From Lagopus muta (taxonomy: Eukaryota > Chordata > Aves > Galliformes > Phasianidae), in assembly GCF_023343835.1 (NCBI RefSeq), contig NC_064439.1, positions 31,287,933-31,351,932 on the forward strand: 64,000 nucleotides of DNA, written 5' to 3'. This document shows, in pieces, positions 26,350 through 40,100 of this stretch. How positions within the stretch are numbered: the stretch's first letter is position 1; every line of letters starts with the position of its first letter. The notes beneath the pieces were generated by a model. The model worked only from the letters and a program-made list of their open reading frames with translations. It ran no database searches and had not been told where the DNA came from. The position numbers and the translations under genes were made by a program.

Positions 26350-27277
26350 ACCGGGGCAAAGTAGATGTATTTTCACTAGTAAGGACTGGCATGTCAGATG
26401 GGGAGAACCTGATTTGTTTACACCTACTTTGCTTTAACTGAGTGTGAGTGTGTGTGACAGTGGGAAGAACTAGTGTGCTATGCAGCAGAAGGTGCAAGAA
26501 GGGGGTGGTTGTTCAAGGTGCCCAGTGTTTTGTTTTTGGAAACATTCTGCAGTAGGACAGATTAGTAATGAAATGTTGCCCTTCTGTGCTAGACACAGGA
26601 TTTGTAGTGTATAATTTGCATGGATCCTGCATAAGTTTTATGACTTCCTCAATAGCACAGAATAGGTGGAATTTCTGGAGGCTGTGCAGAAGGCAAAGTC
26701 AGGGCTTTTGTGTCTTTATGTGTTTGCATTGCAGAAGTAAACTGAAATTACTCAACACATTTTCAGTGCACTGTTACTTTTCTAGATGTAATAAAATTAA
26801 TTGGGATATTTACTTTCATGTGGTTTGCCTGGAACAACTGTGTTTTAAGCTTTCAGTTATTCACAGTGGTTGTACCTTAAACAACTTCATCTTTTTATTA
26901 ACTCAGATTATTTCAAACTGGAATGATTATTTTGCAGCTTATTTATGCTTATTGCAATGTAATTTTGTTCTGAAAGAAGGGAAAATAAAACAAATATATA
27001 CCAAAGTACAGCTTAGAGGAAACATAAAACATCCAACCAGTTCTCTTCAGAGGTACACTGCAGATGAAAGAGGAAAGATCACCTTCTTGGGACTAGGCTG
27101 GAATTCAGGAGATCATGATTTATTTCTCAGTTTTGTGATATATATCTTGTGTTGTCTTGAAAAAAATATCCTTTTTCAAATGAAAAATGTGTTATTAAAA
27201 CGAATATCTGGATTGCACTCAATGTATATTTTTCCATTATTGAAAAGATAAAAGCTTTTGTCAAGATAAAAAGCATT
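26350..27277. other. AT-rich spacer between CR1 copies
   Basis: It contains a 227-codon plus-strand open frame (26568-27251) that is rich in Phe, Leu, Ile, Cys and Asn, as expected from AT-rich DNA. It shows no domain, homologue or nearby promoter. I see no gene here. Confidence 0.5.
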
Positions 27278-28215
27278 GTAGAATCATCAATCCTTAGGGG
27301 TTGGAAGGGACCTTTAACGGCCATTTTGTTCCCTCACAGTGAGCAGGGACACCACAGCTAGATCAGGTTGCTCAGGTCCTGATCCAGCCTTTTCTTGAAA
27401 CTCTCCAGGGATGGGGCATCCACCACCTCTCTGGGCACCTTGTGCCAGTGCCTCACTACCCTCAGTATAGAAGACTTTTTCCTTGTATCTAACTTTAATC
27501 TCCCCTCTTTAAGCTTGAAACCATTTCCCCTCGTTCTGTCACCACAAACACTGCTGAAGAGTCTGTCCCCTTTTTTCCTGTAGCTCCTCTTCAGATACTG
27601 AAAGGCCTCTATCATGTCATCTCGGAGCCTTCTCTTCTGAAGGCTGAACAGCCCCAGCTTTTTCAGCCTGTCCTCGTAGGGGAGGTGTTCCATCCCTTGG
27701 GTCGGTTTTGTGGCCCTTGTCTGGACATGCTCCAACAGATCTATGTTTCTCTTGTACTAAGAGCTCCACATCTGAACACAGTACTCCAGGTGAGGTCTCA
27801 CCAGCACAGAGCAGACAGATATGATCTCCTCTCTCACCCTGCTGGCCATGCCCATTTGATGCAGCCCAGTTGGCCATCTGGGCTGCAAAGTCACATTGCT
27901 GGCTCATGTCCAGATGCCATCCACCATTACCCTCAGGTCTTTTTTCGGTAGGGCTGCACTCAATCCTTTCATCACCCAGCTTGTATTGGTATTGGTAGCG
28001 GGGGTTGCCTTGGCCCAGGTACAAGACCTTGCAGTTGGGTTTGTTGAACATCATGAGGTTCACCTGGGCCCACTGCTCGAGCCTGTCTAGGTCTCTCTGA
28101 ATGGCATCCTGTCCCTCTGGTGTGTCAGCCACACCTCACAGTTTGGTGTTATCTGCAAACGTGCCGAGGATGCACTGGACCCCACTGTCATTGTCACTGA
28201 TGAAGATATTAAAGA
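27278..28215 (-). mobile_element. CR1 retroposon, 5'-truncated, frame-shifted
   Basis: About 940 bases on the minus strand: the late reverse-transcriptase region (ADTPEGQDAIQRDLDRLEQW near 28132), then QTRATKPTQGMEHLPYED, GRLKLDTRKKSSILRVVRHW and the end LDQDLSNLI. The 3' tail ends near 27280. The two parts lie in different frames, so ORF2 is broken. It is longer and more decayed than the neighbouring copy. Confidence 0.93.
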
Positions 28216-29294
28216 GTAAAGATATTAAAAAGAATTGTTGCTGTATTATCATATACCTAAGCTATGAAGATAACATTTGGGTATGTACGTAAAAGTATTT
28301 TATGTACCCAAGGGTGCAAAGTAGCTATTGAAGGATTTGATCTCAGCAGATAAAGCAGAACTTAAATCTCTTTTTGTATCTACTCTTCCTATTTTGTGAA
28401 TTTTGTAGAGCTGTTGATGCAGTTGTGTGGCACTAAGGGAGAGAGAAAGGCTATCCTGCTATGAGAAGTTTCAGGTGTACAAAGGACTGAAAGTTTAATC
28501 TTAGTCTCATGCTGTTGTGGAGTCTGATACAGTTTACTGGAAAGCTACAGTTAAAAGAAGAATAAAATATCCTTGAGCGTTGTCTGAGAATCTGATTCCT
28601 TCTGGTAAGCAGGCCCTGTGTCCAGCACAGGAGCCTGCCAATTAGCAGATAAATAGCTATAAGAGCTATACATTTAGTCTAGCATACTGCAATCTGTCAT
28701 TATCTTGAACCCTTTGACCCTTGTTCTGGGCACCAAAATGAAGTGTTGTGATTTAACCCTGGTAGACAGCCAAGCAATACAGCTGCTCATTCACTTTCAG
28801 AAAGGCAATAGTGAAAAAACTCATGGGTTGAGACAAATACTATTTAATAGGTCAAACAAAAGCTGCACAAGCAAGCAAAGCAAAATTAATTCACTATTTT
28901 CCACCAATAGGCAGATGTTCAGCCATTTCCATGAGAGCAGAACTTCATTGCATATAGTGGTTTCTTGGGAAGACACAGCACAAGTCTGAATGTACCCCTT
29001 TCCTCCTTTTCCCCCAAGCTGTTATTGCTGAACATGATGACACATGGTGTGGAATATTCCCTTGGTCCATTAGGGGTAGCTGTGCTGGCCGTGTCTCCTC
29101 CCATCAACTTGCACATTGCCAGCTTGCTCACTTGCAGAAATGTCCTTGATTCCGTCTAAGCACTACACAGAAACAGCTAAAACACTGGCACATTGTCAAC
29201 ACTGTTCTCATCACAAATCCAAAGCATAGCACCATACAAGGCACTATGAAGAAAATAAACTCCATCTTTGCCACAAGCAGCACAAAAGAATAGG
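28216..29294. other. Spacer downstream of SPMIP4
   Basis: No gene is recognised. It separates the CR1 cluster from the SPMIP4 poly(A) site. Confidence 0.5.
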
Positions 29295-29315
29295 CAGGTT
29301 GTATTGAAGTGCTTC

Positions 29316-29321
29316 TTTATT
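29316..29321 (-). terminator. SPMIP4: SPMIP4 polyadenylation signal
   Basis: AATAAA on the minus strand, 31 bases after the SPMIP4 stop codon. Cleavage would fall near 29295-29305, leaving a 3' UTR of only about 50 bases. It is the first hexamer after the stop, and no competing one lies nearby. Confidence 0.65.
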
Positions 29322-29352
29322 TGTTACTATTTTTAAAATACCAATGAATGTG

Positions 29353-30027
29353 TCAGTTATGGAAATAAAAAGCATTGAAACCATAGAATTCATGTCTCCT
29401 TCCCTTATTAATGTTATCTCTGAGGTCTTTTGTCTCTCCGTTGATAGAATCATGAAAACATTTTTGTGCTGCTGTCTTTGAGAAGGAATCCTGCAGCTCT
29501 AGCAGCACTGTTTGGCGCCAAGCAACCTCAGAGCCAGGGACCCACTCTGGCAGTGCCACCTCTCCTAGTCTGTCCTCTGGTCTCCATGCATGCTCACTTG
29601 CTTCTTGGTTCCAGAGCTTGTGCAATACAATTTTGTTTTCCTCCCTGTTTCCATCCTGCGGCAAGACTGTCTTACTAAGTGGGTTTGCCCATATTGTATG
29701 TTGGTCCAAATGTTTGGGCTTTAAATCTTCACAGGAAAGAGAATGCGCAGACTCTGGAAGGGACTGAAGTTCCGGCCTTCCTGAAAACTGCCCCTGGTAC
29801 AGTGCTTCCGCTTGCTTTCTATTAATGATGTTCTGAAATGTGCTTATTGGCAGCCCTGCATCCAGATGGTGGTTTTTTTGGTGGGCTACCTGAGGCGGTT
29901 TGGCCCGCTCGTGGCAGCAGTGCTGTTCCTGCAGAACAGATTCACAGCGATGTCGGCCTTGCAGTAAACGCGCCGTGCGCCCTCTAAGCGGCCTCACTTG
30001 TGAGAGACTAGACATGAATGTTTCTTT
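29353..30027 (-). CDS. SPMIP4: SPMIP4 exon 8 (last)
   Basis: Acceptor CTTTCCTTAG, then 224 codons and TAA. The N-terminal part (VRPLRGRTARLLQ) and the C-terminal part (LLELQDSFSKTAAQK, then DLRDN and FYGFNAFYFHN) are conserved. The middle (about residues 330-470) is diverged and shorter than in human. Confidence 0.96.
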   Translation of the reverse strand, partial: KETFMSSLSQVRPLRGRTARLLQGRHRCESVLQEQHCCHERAKPPQVAHQKNHHLDAGLPISTFQNIINRKQAEALYQGQFSGRPELQSLPESAHSLSCEDLKPKHLDQHTIWANPLSKTVLPQDGNREENKIVLHKLWNQEASEHAWRPEDRLGEVALPEWVPGSEVAWRQTVLLELQDSFSKTAAQKCFHDSINGETKDLRDNINKGRRHEFYGFNAFYFHN

Positions 30028-31078
30028 CTAAGGAAAGAAGGAACAGAATTAACACTGTAATCTGAGCATTTTAGCAGCAATTGGTGTAACCACTGTCTGT
30101 GACTAGCGAAATTATTTCAGGGTCTGTCTTTCCCGCCCCACACTGTGGGACATGAGGGAAGCCTGATGCCTGTAACAGGGGGCTTGCTGTAACATGCCTG
30201 CTGTGAGGGCCACAGCACTCTTGGCCACTTCTTCACTCTGTATGCAAAACACATGCTGACAAAGGGAAACAGCCCAAGCATCTGTAACGGCCCTGCTGCT
30301 TAGGTGGGTTGGAGTTGGTCTTTTTGCTTTGGAAAAGACAAAATATTCTGCTTTAACACCCCTTAACCCCTTTAACAAAGGGTTATAAAGGTCTTGTGCC
30401 TTCATCTCTGTTTCTCTATAAGCAATTGTCTTCCAATTTTTGGTTTTGTAAGTAGTTCTGTAACATGAACAGTGACTTGCAGTAGCACATTTTTAACTTT
30501 CTGGGGGAAGTGTTGGTAGTGGGACTGAGGATGTTGGCTGGCAGGCAGCTTTTTAGCTCTCTCAACCACAGTTTTACCCACTGCTTGAATACTGTTACCA
30601 CGTATTTGTCAATTATTGTGTTGAAGCTTCAGATAGTAACGAACTCAAAGCCACATTGTATAACAAAACACCTTTGTGTCATGTTCCCAGGGAGTGGACA
30701 TCAGCAGTTTCCATGCTGAACATTCTGAGTGTTTGATATTTAGTGTATGCATCTTTGAAATAGGATAATGTTTTTTAGATAAATCAGCATGGCACAAGGT
30801 AGGTTTCTACCAATCACACTTTGGAAGACAGAGGGCAATAAAACTGCTCTGTTTTGAATTGATGTAAGCTGCGACTTTGGATTTTCATTTCCAGAGATGA
30901 GCTATTGAAATGGTTCTTTGAAGTGTTCATAGTCACAAAGCAAAACATTTGTTTCTTCATCATGTTAGAGAAAAAGCCAGACGGTGTTTCCATTTCAGAT
31001 GCAGTGATTCAGTTATCAACAACTAGTAAATACCCTTTTGAAGGAGATTTCATTTCTTGGATTTAAAAAAAAAATATA

Positions 31079-31134
<56 letters not shown>

Positions 31135-34100
31135 CCAGTAGTAAAAAGCATGACAGTTTGGGGTCTTTCTACCCAGGACCATTTTTGGACTGTAAGTAAA
31201 AAAAAAAAAAAAACAAAAAAAAAAACCCACTGCATTTGACTTCTTTACTTCTTGTGTAACTGTGCAGTCATATCTGCAGGCATTACAGGCAGAGAAGTCT
31301 GAAACTGCAAGTGCTGCAAAACCAGCAATACTGTGAAAGTGTGAGCAGGAACCTGTTCTACCTGCAGACTTGCTTAGTTCCAATCAATTACACCTGTGTA
31401 TGTACTGGGCATGACAGTGTGCAGGTGACACTGACAGGGCTTAAGCCATTACAGGTAAGGATGCATTAGCAAGAAGCAGCTCAACTTAATTTACTATTCC
31501 TGTGTATCATGTCATGCTTTGTTTGCAGTGTCTTTTTACTTTCCTACAGGTCACACTAAATACAAACACTGCTGAAGGTAATAAGGATAGAGTTTTCCAG
31601 TTGAGCTTGTATATTCTTTAAAGTAAGTATTTGCATTAAAATGCAATTTGGTAATATTACGGATGCACCATTAGGGAAGAAGGGCAAACCACTTGCATAA
31701 ATGAAGGAGGATGAATCACAGAAACTCTTCCAGACTTAAACTGGTATAATTAGCAAGGACACAACAGTCTGCAATGGTAGTAGATCACTTACCAAATAAA
31801 GCAACGGGCAATAAAGTCATTAAGCTGATGAGTTCAGTGCAGCTGTGCCGATTAACACCAGCTTAATGTCTAGCAAGTGTATTTCAGTTTTTGCAAGACC
31901 GCACCATTTAGAGAGCTGCCAACTCCTTTTATGTAGGCTGTTACTTGTATTTCCCAAGCAAAAAGCCTTTTGAGTTGGTAGCAACTTTAAATAAGATAAA
32001 AAATAAGCAGATGATCACAATAACCCGACACCAGCACCCCAAGCCCTGAACAAGTCACTAACCTGTCACAAATGTTCTAACAAGCAGCTATGTCAGGAAG
32101 GATTTTGTATACTGAACTTTTGCCTTTCTTTTAGAATGAGTCTTGCCTTGCATTTAAGTGGTGTGAAAGGGAATGCTTTGTTCTTACAGTTGGATCTGAT
32201 AATACTCTTGTCGATATTAATAGCGGGGAAAGCATCTGATTCTTAGTAAATGCTGTACTTACAAGTTCCACATCTGTACCGAGTTCTCCAGTTAATCTGC
32301 CAACTGCTTTCATGTAGTAATCATCCAGGATAAGGGGATTCATAGGACCTCTTCCTTAATGGAGACATATTTTACTGTCATGCATTTTTTATTAGTTAGG
32401 AAAATGAGAATTAGTGCTCAGTCTCTCTGAAAAACATCAGATCATTTACAGTTTATGTGACCTTGGTTGCTAAATTACAAAAAGTGAGTATCTTTGAGAG
32501 AACTAGGGGATAACATCTTGTGGCCTTTAATTGCTATCCCAAGTAAATTAGCAACAACAACAAAATGCTTACCTGTGAAGTTTCGATTGTATGTTGTGAT
32601 CCACTGAGCTCTTTCAATGTTTTGTAGTATATTGGTTGTTCTTGAAGAGACCTTATGTTCTAACTCTCTAAAAGTGGAATTAGGAGCCACAATTTTTGAT
32701 GGAGTTGGATAGTATATTTGATCCTTTTCTTCAGAGAATTTAGGAAGCTAAAGGATAAGAAGAAATAGGTAAGGTATATACCAAAAGTGTGGATAAGATG
32801 TTTTAAAGCTTTAAAATATCCCACCCGCCCCAACATAATCTGTTTAGAAATTCTAAAGCAAATCTTTTTTCCAGTATTATGACTGAAGTGGGAACATTTA
32901 ACAGACACATGACTCAGCTGAATTCTGTTCAAAGAACTTGGAATCAACATCTCTTCAACTCACACGAAGGCAGAACATTGCAAGCCATATGAGCTTTATT
33001 TAGTAGTCACAATAACAGCCTGCCTGAAAATGGACTGCCACTTTGAATTTCCCCTTTTGCATCCCTAAGACTGTGTCTACAAAGACCTTGTCTACAGCTT
33101 TCGTTGTTTACCACTACCTTTTTCTACATTCATCATGACTTTTATCTGTCAACAAACTTCAGGCTACATCCCTCTAGGAAGAGAACCACTGTTTAACCGG
33201 GCTGAAGAATACTAGAAACACAATCATTCACAAAGAATTTCACTCTTCTGTTTCATGGATCAGGATAGTCCCCATCATTATAGCTGAGGAAAGCAAGATT
33301 GGAGTCCATTCAGAAAAAGATGTCACGTCCTTCAGGATGTGAAAATACAGTCTGTATAACACCCTGTCAGTATGCTGACAGGACTTTTGTAAAGGTATGG
33401 AGGAACAAAAACTACTGCTCAGACCTATTTCTCTTAAGGACTGCAAAGTGTAATCTTATTCTCTGATCCAAAGGCTCCCCCCACCTCCTGCAACCCTGAA
33501 TGTGTCATCATCATCTACTATTAGATCTTGTTCTTATCTCCAAAGCTGTAACGCTAGGTTCTGTAAAGCTAGAACCTATGAGAATTAGTCAACACTTGAA
33601 GGACTTCAGTCACAAGACAACCAGCTAGCTGCTGATCTTTATATGTTGCTGAGGTGGGTGAAAGCCTTGCGCTCTTCCTCATTGTGATGCTCAGTTAATG
33701 ACCTGAAAGTATTTGGAACAGTACTGTACCTCCCTATGTAACATTTCTTCCTTCATGAAGGATATATGGAAATTTGATTTAAAAGGGAAAAAGAAAAAGA
33801 CATTCTTCTCTTTGCTCTATGAATGACATACTTGCAAGCATGCGTGCTGTCTTCTACAGCACAAAGCCTCCTTCAGGGAATCAAAGGGAATGCTGACAAC
33901 TTCGTGCCTGTATGGGTTACCTGCAATAGTAACACCATTGGTCAGAATGACAGATGGATCTGCATTTTAATCTGTAGATGTTTGCTCACACTGTAGACAG
34001 TTGTGCTGATTGCAGATGTTTTTTCTGGAGCCACCTCTAATGTCTTTTCTACCTAGATAGAGAGACTTCACGGATTTGCAGACAGAACCACTTTTCTGTA

Positions 34101-37100
34101 GCAGGGTTAGATCAGCTCATGTATTTAATGAGCTATCTTTCTGGAAGTTATCAAACTCTCACTTGCATTCTGATGTGAGAGAAAGTCATATCAAATGGGG
34201 GGAACAGCAAATTAAATTAAAGTGTTTCTTAGGTGCCAGCAGTACCTGTTCCCTTAGCTAGTAATTCTGAACCTACTTAGCTTTTCTGGAAATAGATCTT
34301 GGCCTCCAGTGATCCTCCTGTTGTGCAAAAATAGACTTTGTTAAGTCCACCTCCACATGTGTGATTAGCATTTCTAAAACTGAACAATGATCAGTGAAAA
34401 GTTACTAATAAAAGCCACTCCTGGCATTAATATTCTATGGAGAAATTTTTGATTTGGGTAAATAAGCACGGCTCTGCCCCTCTCTCCCCCCCAACTCCCC
34501 CCCCCCCAAAAAAAGGTATACACAATAATATACGTAAGTGTACAGTTCTGGGAATGGCAGTTCCCAGTTCAGTTCAGTGTACAGTTCAATGACTGGGAAT
34601 GGCAACTAATTAATGCAAATTGACCTGTTACTTAACATTATCAGCCTTTACTGTATAGAAAAGCTTCTTATCCATGCCAGTGTGTGCTGCTTCTGTTTCA
34701 CACAGCTATTGCCAAAACCATTGCAGAGAGCCATAGAACAGAGAGGTGGTGGCTTTCTTCTGTCCCATCTTTCCCCTGAGTCTGTGTGGTCAACAGCTGC
34801 CAAGTATTGCTCATCAGTTCATTCAAGTAGTCTGGGAAGTCATCCGAAAGAAAGTACCTGTCAAAGTCCTGATGTAGTAGGCTGCCCCCGGAAAAAAAAA
34901 GAAAAAAAAAACAACAAAAAAAAGCAGCAGAACAAGAGCAAGGTTATCTTTCCCTTTTCATCCAATGTATTATTTAAACCACTTTCAGGACAAAATGCTG
35001 GCACATCATGATGGCTTACACTGTGTTCCTTAAACAATAAGTTACTTTGGCATTCTAGTCTTCATTGTATCATTTCTGTAGCGATAAAAGATTTTAATCA
35101 TTTAGTACTCATTGTCCTCAGCCAAGATATGGCACAGGCATGGCTTTTGCCCAGAAATTGCTAGTTTTTGAACCCTCTGATGGATTTTTTCCATCTGTTT
35201 CCATCTGCTGTTCCCTCAGACCGTGAAGAACTATTTACCTACCAAAAGCCATCAGATTTGCTGGATGATACGTCTTGCTTTCATGGAGATTAACATTAAT
35301 TTTAATGGTTCTGTTAGCTTCTGAGGCTACAAAGTCTTTACATGAAACAGAGGTTAACTCATCACTCTCAGAGCTGAGGTATTCCCCATGGAGACTGCAT
35401 CAGCACACAAGAAGCTCAACTCGACCACCTGTGTTCTCAGATCCTGGCTCCGTTAAGCTTCATTAGAAAAGAGTCATGAGACTTAAGCAGAGTTCTAAAT
35501 AAGATTCTTGAATATGTGATCAACCAACACAAAACCGTCTTACCTCTGGTACTCCTTAGAACAACCACTTCAAAAGCCTTGCAGGAGATATCAGAATGAA
35601 AAGGCTGGCGACAGCTTGCATCAGTTCCAGTGTCTCGATCCCCAGGTGATTTGAAGTCCGGGAACATGGCATACCTAGAGATGTGTGTCTGGTAGGGATG
35701 AGAGGTGGGAAACGGCAGGCTCAGCGGTCTTGAATTGGTTTCAGTTGGCAGGAGAAGAACAGAAAGAAAGAATTATTTCACATTTCACAGAGTTTTAGCA
35801 TTAAATATAGCAGCTTGCAAGAACTAGGAGAGAAGTAAAAAAGCAGAGGTGACGTCTTTGTTCTTTAATCCCCCCCTTGCTTGTACCCTATAATGATTTC
35901 ACAGTCATCATTCCCTTGCCTTGCTCCTATGTTGTCTGCTGTTATAAAAGAGAGCCATTCAGTCTGTCTTTGCAACTTGCAGAACTGGGTACATGGACTA
36001 CCATCACTCCTCAGCCCAAAGCACAGTTGTCCAGTGCTGAAGTGTAGTATCTACTGTTTTCAGCAGTTTCTTTCTGATGCTTAAAGATGGAACCCAGTCA
36101 ACTGGGATGCCTCTGTCAGACCCCAAATGCAAATAAAATATTTGCTTCTTTCACCATAGCCTTCTTATTAGCTACAGTTATCTACAAATAAATTTTTCAG
36201 ACATAACAATTCTTGTGAGTCTATCACAAACAGTATTGAATATCGTAAAATTTGGGAATTTACTTTGGTCTCAATGGGATGCAGGGCAGGACTGCTCTGC
36301 AGAGACAGGTGCCCACAAGGAAAATTTGAAATGACCGAAGAACTTGTGAGAAGAAAAGGATTTCCTGCAGGCTCCAAAAGGTGAAAGGGTTAAGTAAAGC
36401 AAGGTTTTCCAGAGGAGCAGTGTGAAGAGAAGTGGGGGAGTAACAAGTGAAGAACACTCAACACAACAGAAGCAATCTCATCTGCCATTCACAAGTGCAA
36501 CCTTGACTGAGAAATTTTGACCTTAGAAGGGAACAGGGAAGGATTTCAGATGCAATTGCAGTATCTAAAGCAAACGTTCATGCCACTCGTTCACACAGAG
36601 CTGTAAAAGAGGCCAAGATACAAAGCAGAAGAGAGGACAAAACTCAGTGAATTCAATTCTTTACACTTCCATGCTGTACAGGAGACTATTGTACCTCTAG
36701 ACATGATTAACTGTGGGTGTGGTTTCCTGTGGCAGTAACTCTGTTCTCTGTGCAGCCCTTCATGTGTAATTACTGTAAGTAAACCTGGGGCTCAGTGAAA
36801 AAGAGCTCCAGTGCTAGTGCTTTGATACTGGAAGATATCTGTCCTGAAGAAGACGAGAGGGACTGACATAAATTAATATTTACAGAAGGATTTCTTGTTA
36901 TTAATGGACCAGGTATCCTGGTTGCTATTGATGTAAAACCGGGACACTTTGTTCCATTGCTAGATCTGCAGCTAACCTCTGTGGCTCTGGTAGCCAACTA
37001 TTTATTAGCATTAAGAAATCAAATACAAACAGTGGTTCTTGCAAATCTTGCTTTTAATATAGTGTTGCACGAAGAACATTCCCATTAGTCGCTTGAAGAA

Positions 37101-40100
37101 AGTAGAAATGAGAAGTATCTTTTCTATTGCCTGTATCTTTCCTTAGCAAGAAAAGAACCACAGCTTTTGTTTATAATCAGTCATACCAAGTCATATTTAC
37201 TTTTATATGGCTTAAGGGAAGGGAATGTGAACTTCTGATTCTCACAGAGCTGAAATTGAAATTAATAGTAACTGAGTTTGTGTGTATGAAGTCAAAATTC
37301 ATATATAAGCAGGCACTTATTTCTGGTAGTAAGAAAGATGAAGCTGAGCTGGAAAGTTTTATGAGATTCTGAGAACCAAGACTTCACAGAGTTCCCATGC
37401 TGCTGTGGCTGTTCTTTTCAGCTTTCAGTTTTTCATGATAGACTAGTCAAAAAGTATTTTAAATCCTGAAATAATAGGAATCTTCTGAGGAAAATGAAAG
37501 CTGTACTTTATTCCAGTAGGAGAGACTAGCACCCCATTTGGATTCTTCTAAGCTCTACCACAACTGCATGCAGCAGCTCACTGAGAGCAAATGCCATCTC
37601 CCAGTTGCTGCTGAAAGCAAAGACCTGATCTCAGATGGGAGCAAAATTCATTGCCCAGACTATGTATCATGAAGTAACAAATTGTCTTATAAAGTTGAGC
37701 TCTTCGTAGGCTTCTCTCTCACGAATTCACTTTATACATACCTTAGACCTTTAAATGTTCGTGGTAGATGCTCTCAAACTCCTTACATCACATCAGGTAA
37801 AAAGGCCATGAACAGCACAGCCAAGAAAACCCAATTAGACCATAGGCTAGTCAGCAAGACAGGTATTGTTAGGAGAGTGGGTGTGCCTGGCAAACACAGC
37901 TAACCTGCTGAACACATCGCTAAATGCTTCATTTGAAAGAGAGCTTGTTGTTGAGTAGCTTTCCTGCCAAGGGACTTTCACTGCACAATTATGGCAGAAA
38001 GGCCTTTTTATTTCATTAAGGAAGAGACAAGGTGCAGAATAGCTGAAATATACTTACTTAGCCAAACTGCTTGGTGGCTTACAAAGTCTGTGTAAAAAAA
38101 GAAAAATAATGAGTTAGTTGAAATGACTCATGTTCATTTGCACCTTCCACATTTTATCTGGATCTGTGCAAACAATATATATTAAAGACAGAACTATGTG
38201 TAAGCAGTGCATACAATATTCTTACTGATATCACTTATTCCATGATAAATGCCTGGTATTGCTGGGAGTTAGAAATGGTGCCTGGAACAAGTGGTCTGAA
38301 AAATGTCTTTTTAAAAGAAGTGAGGAAAAAAACCTGCGTAATATATTTACACTCCTGCATAATAAATCCTTTATTAATTAACGACCGAAAGCAGTATCAG
38401 TAAAACCAAATCAGTAATGCTAATCAGAAAACTTATCCTTTTATATTTGCAGGGAAGGCACTTATTAATTCCATACTGATAAACTACTTATATTTTACCT
38501 TGGAGACTTTATTTTATGCTTCAAATAATTTTTTAAAATCTAATTAAAGGAAAACATTAAATTTTAAGGGCAAGAATTTAATCACTGAGTCTAGCGAGGA
38601 GTCTTTTGGTGATTGTACCAAGCCAGAAAAATGGCTAAGGTTAAAAAAATAATTAATTTGCTTAATAGTACTGTTTGATATAACAAAAACATAGGAAAAT
38701 GTCTGAAAGAACATTACCTGACAGATCAACTAGTAAAAAATAAAAATGGTTCACCTGAAGCTCAAAAATTGGCCAAACCCCCTCGTGTTTCTCAGTGAGG
38801 AGATGTCTTGGACTCATTCCCAAGCAGGAGGTGATAGCTTCATCCCTGATCTAATCTCCATAAAAAGAGATGTTGCACAGGAACAAAGAGGAAACACACT
38901 ATTGCCTAAAGATGTTAAATACAGACCCTTGCTCAGTTTTTCCCCTCTCTGTAATGGTTACTGTGAAAATAAACTTCCAAGTGCTGTATCAGTTTTATTC
39001 ATGTGTTATTCTGATGCAGTGTGCAGCATTCGTGCTGCACTGCAAAATCTGTTCTGGGATTCTGTGGGACTGACCATGATGTATTATGTCTCAGAAATTA
39101 CCATACCAGCATAACTCACACCTCAGCTAAGTTGAATGAAAGATCTGCTTTCCTTTTCATGTGTGATCCTATGAAGGCAGCAGCACTTTCACAACGTGTT
39201 GGATTTTGAAAACCATTCGTATACTGTTATAATGACCTGTCTTGGTACATGAAAGCCTTTACAAAAATAGCCACCCTTACAGAAAAGCAATCCTTAGAGG
39301 TTTCCACAAATAGTTTTCCATTTCTACAATTAGAACAAAATTGTTTGGTGCTTTAGGCATGCAGGAAAATTGTTAGTGTTTATTCTCCATTCACGTTATG
39401 TTACGATGTGAATTGTTACGTTCTTCGTTGCATTCACTGTGTAAGGAGAATAAGTCTGCTGTGGGCTTCATCATTGCACAAATATTTAAATTCCTTTGTA
39501 GAACACTTCATTGTAATATATGAACGTAAGGAAGAACAATAAAATAAGGATAGCTGCAATTCCATGTGTACCGTGATGTAGAGAAGCTTTGTTCTAGCAT
39601 CAAGGAAGGCTTTACACATTCAAAGGTGGGAAATATTTTAGAGTGTTCCTTATATTTTTAATTTTCAAACTGGATTATCAGGTCTGGAACCACTCATCCT
39701 GAATGGTGATATAGAAAGGTGGAGCTCCAACAGGAAAGGAAGAATGTTATAGTAATTTTTCCAGACTTGAGTCTGAGAGGCTTCCACTTGACTTCTAGTA
39801 GACCAAAATCCACCGGTATTGCACAAGATGTTGTTGTCCCCTAATGTGTTATCTGTTCCTGTATGTTCAATCCACAGTCTGTGTGTGTGTGTGCGTGTGT
39901 GTTACTAAGGTTCTTAGCAATGGCTCAAGGCTGTTTTTCAAGGCCTTTCCGGGCATTTGATGTAAACTTGAGGATTACGAACACCTTTAGGTGGAAGGAG
40001 GCAGCTACTGTTCTCCATTACATTTGTCTGTGAGGGCACAGGAGCTAATGCACTTGCAACAAATACATCTATACAAAGTGATTCATTCTAATACAAAACT

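Larger units (their letters stand above)
30028..32262 (-). other. SPMIP4: SPMIP4 intron 7
   Basis: No other gene is visible. It contains the (AT)n palindrome and an adjacent A-rich stretch listed separately. Confidence 0.85.

Noticed and set aside
25913-26497. Reverse-strand frame of 194 codons as a host gene
   Set aside because: Its C-terminal three quarters are CR1 ORF2; the N-terminal part is unrelated flanking sequence read through by chance.
26568-27251. A 227-codon plus-strand open frame
   Set aside because: No family similarity, composition typical of AT-rich DNA, no promoter or splice context, and CR1 copies on both sides.
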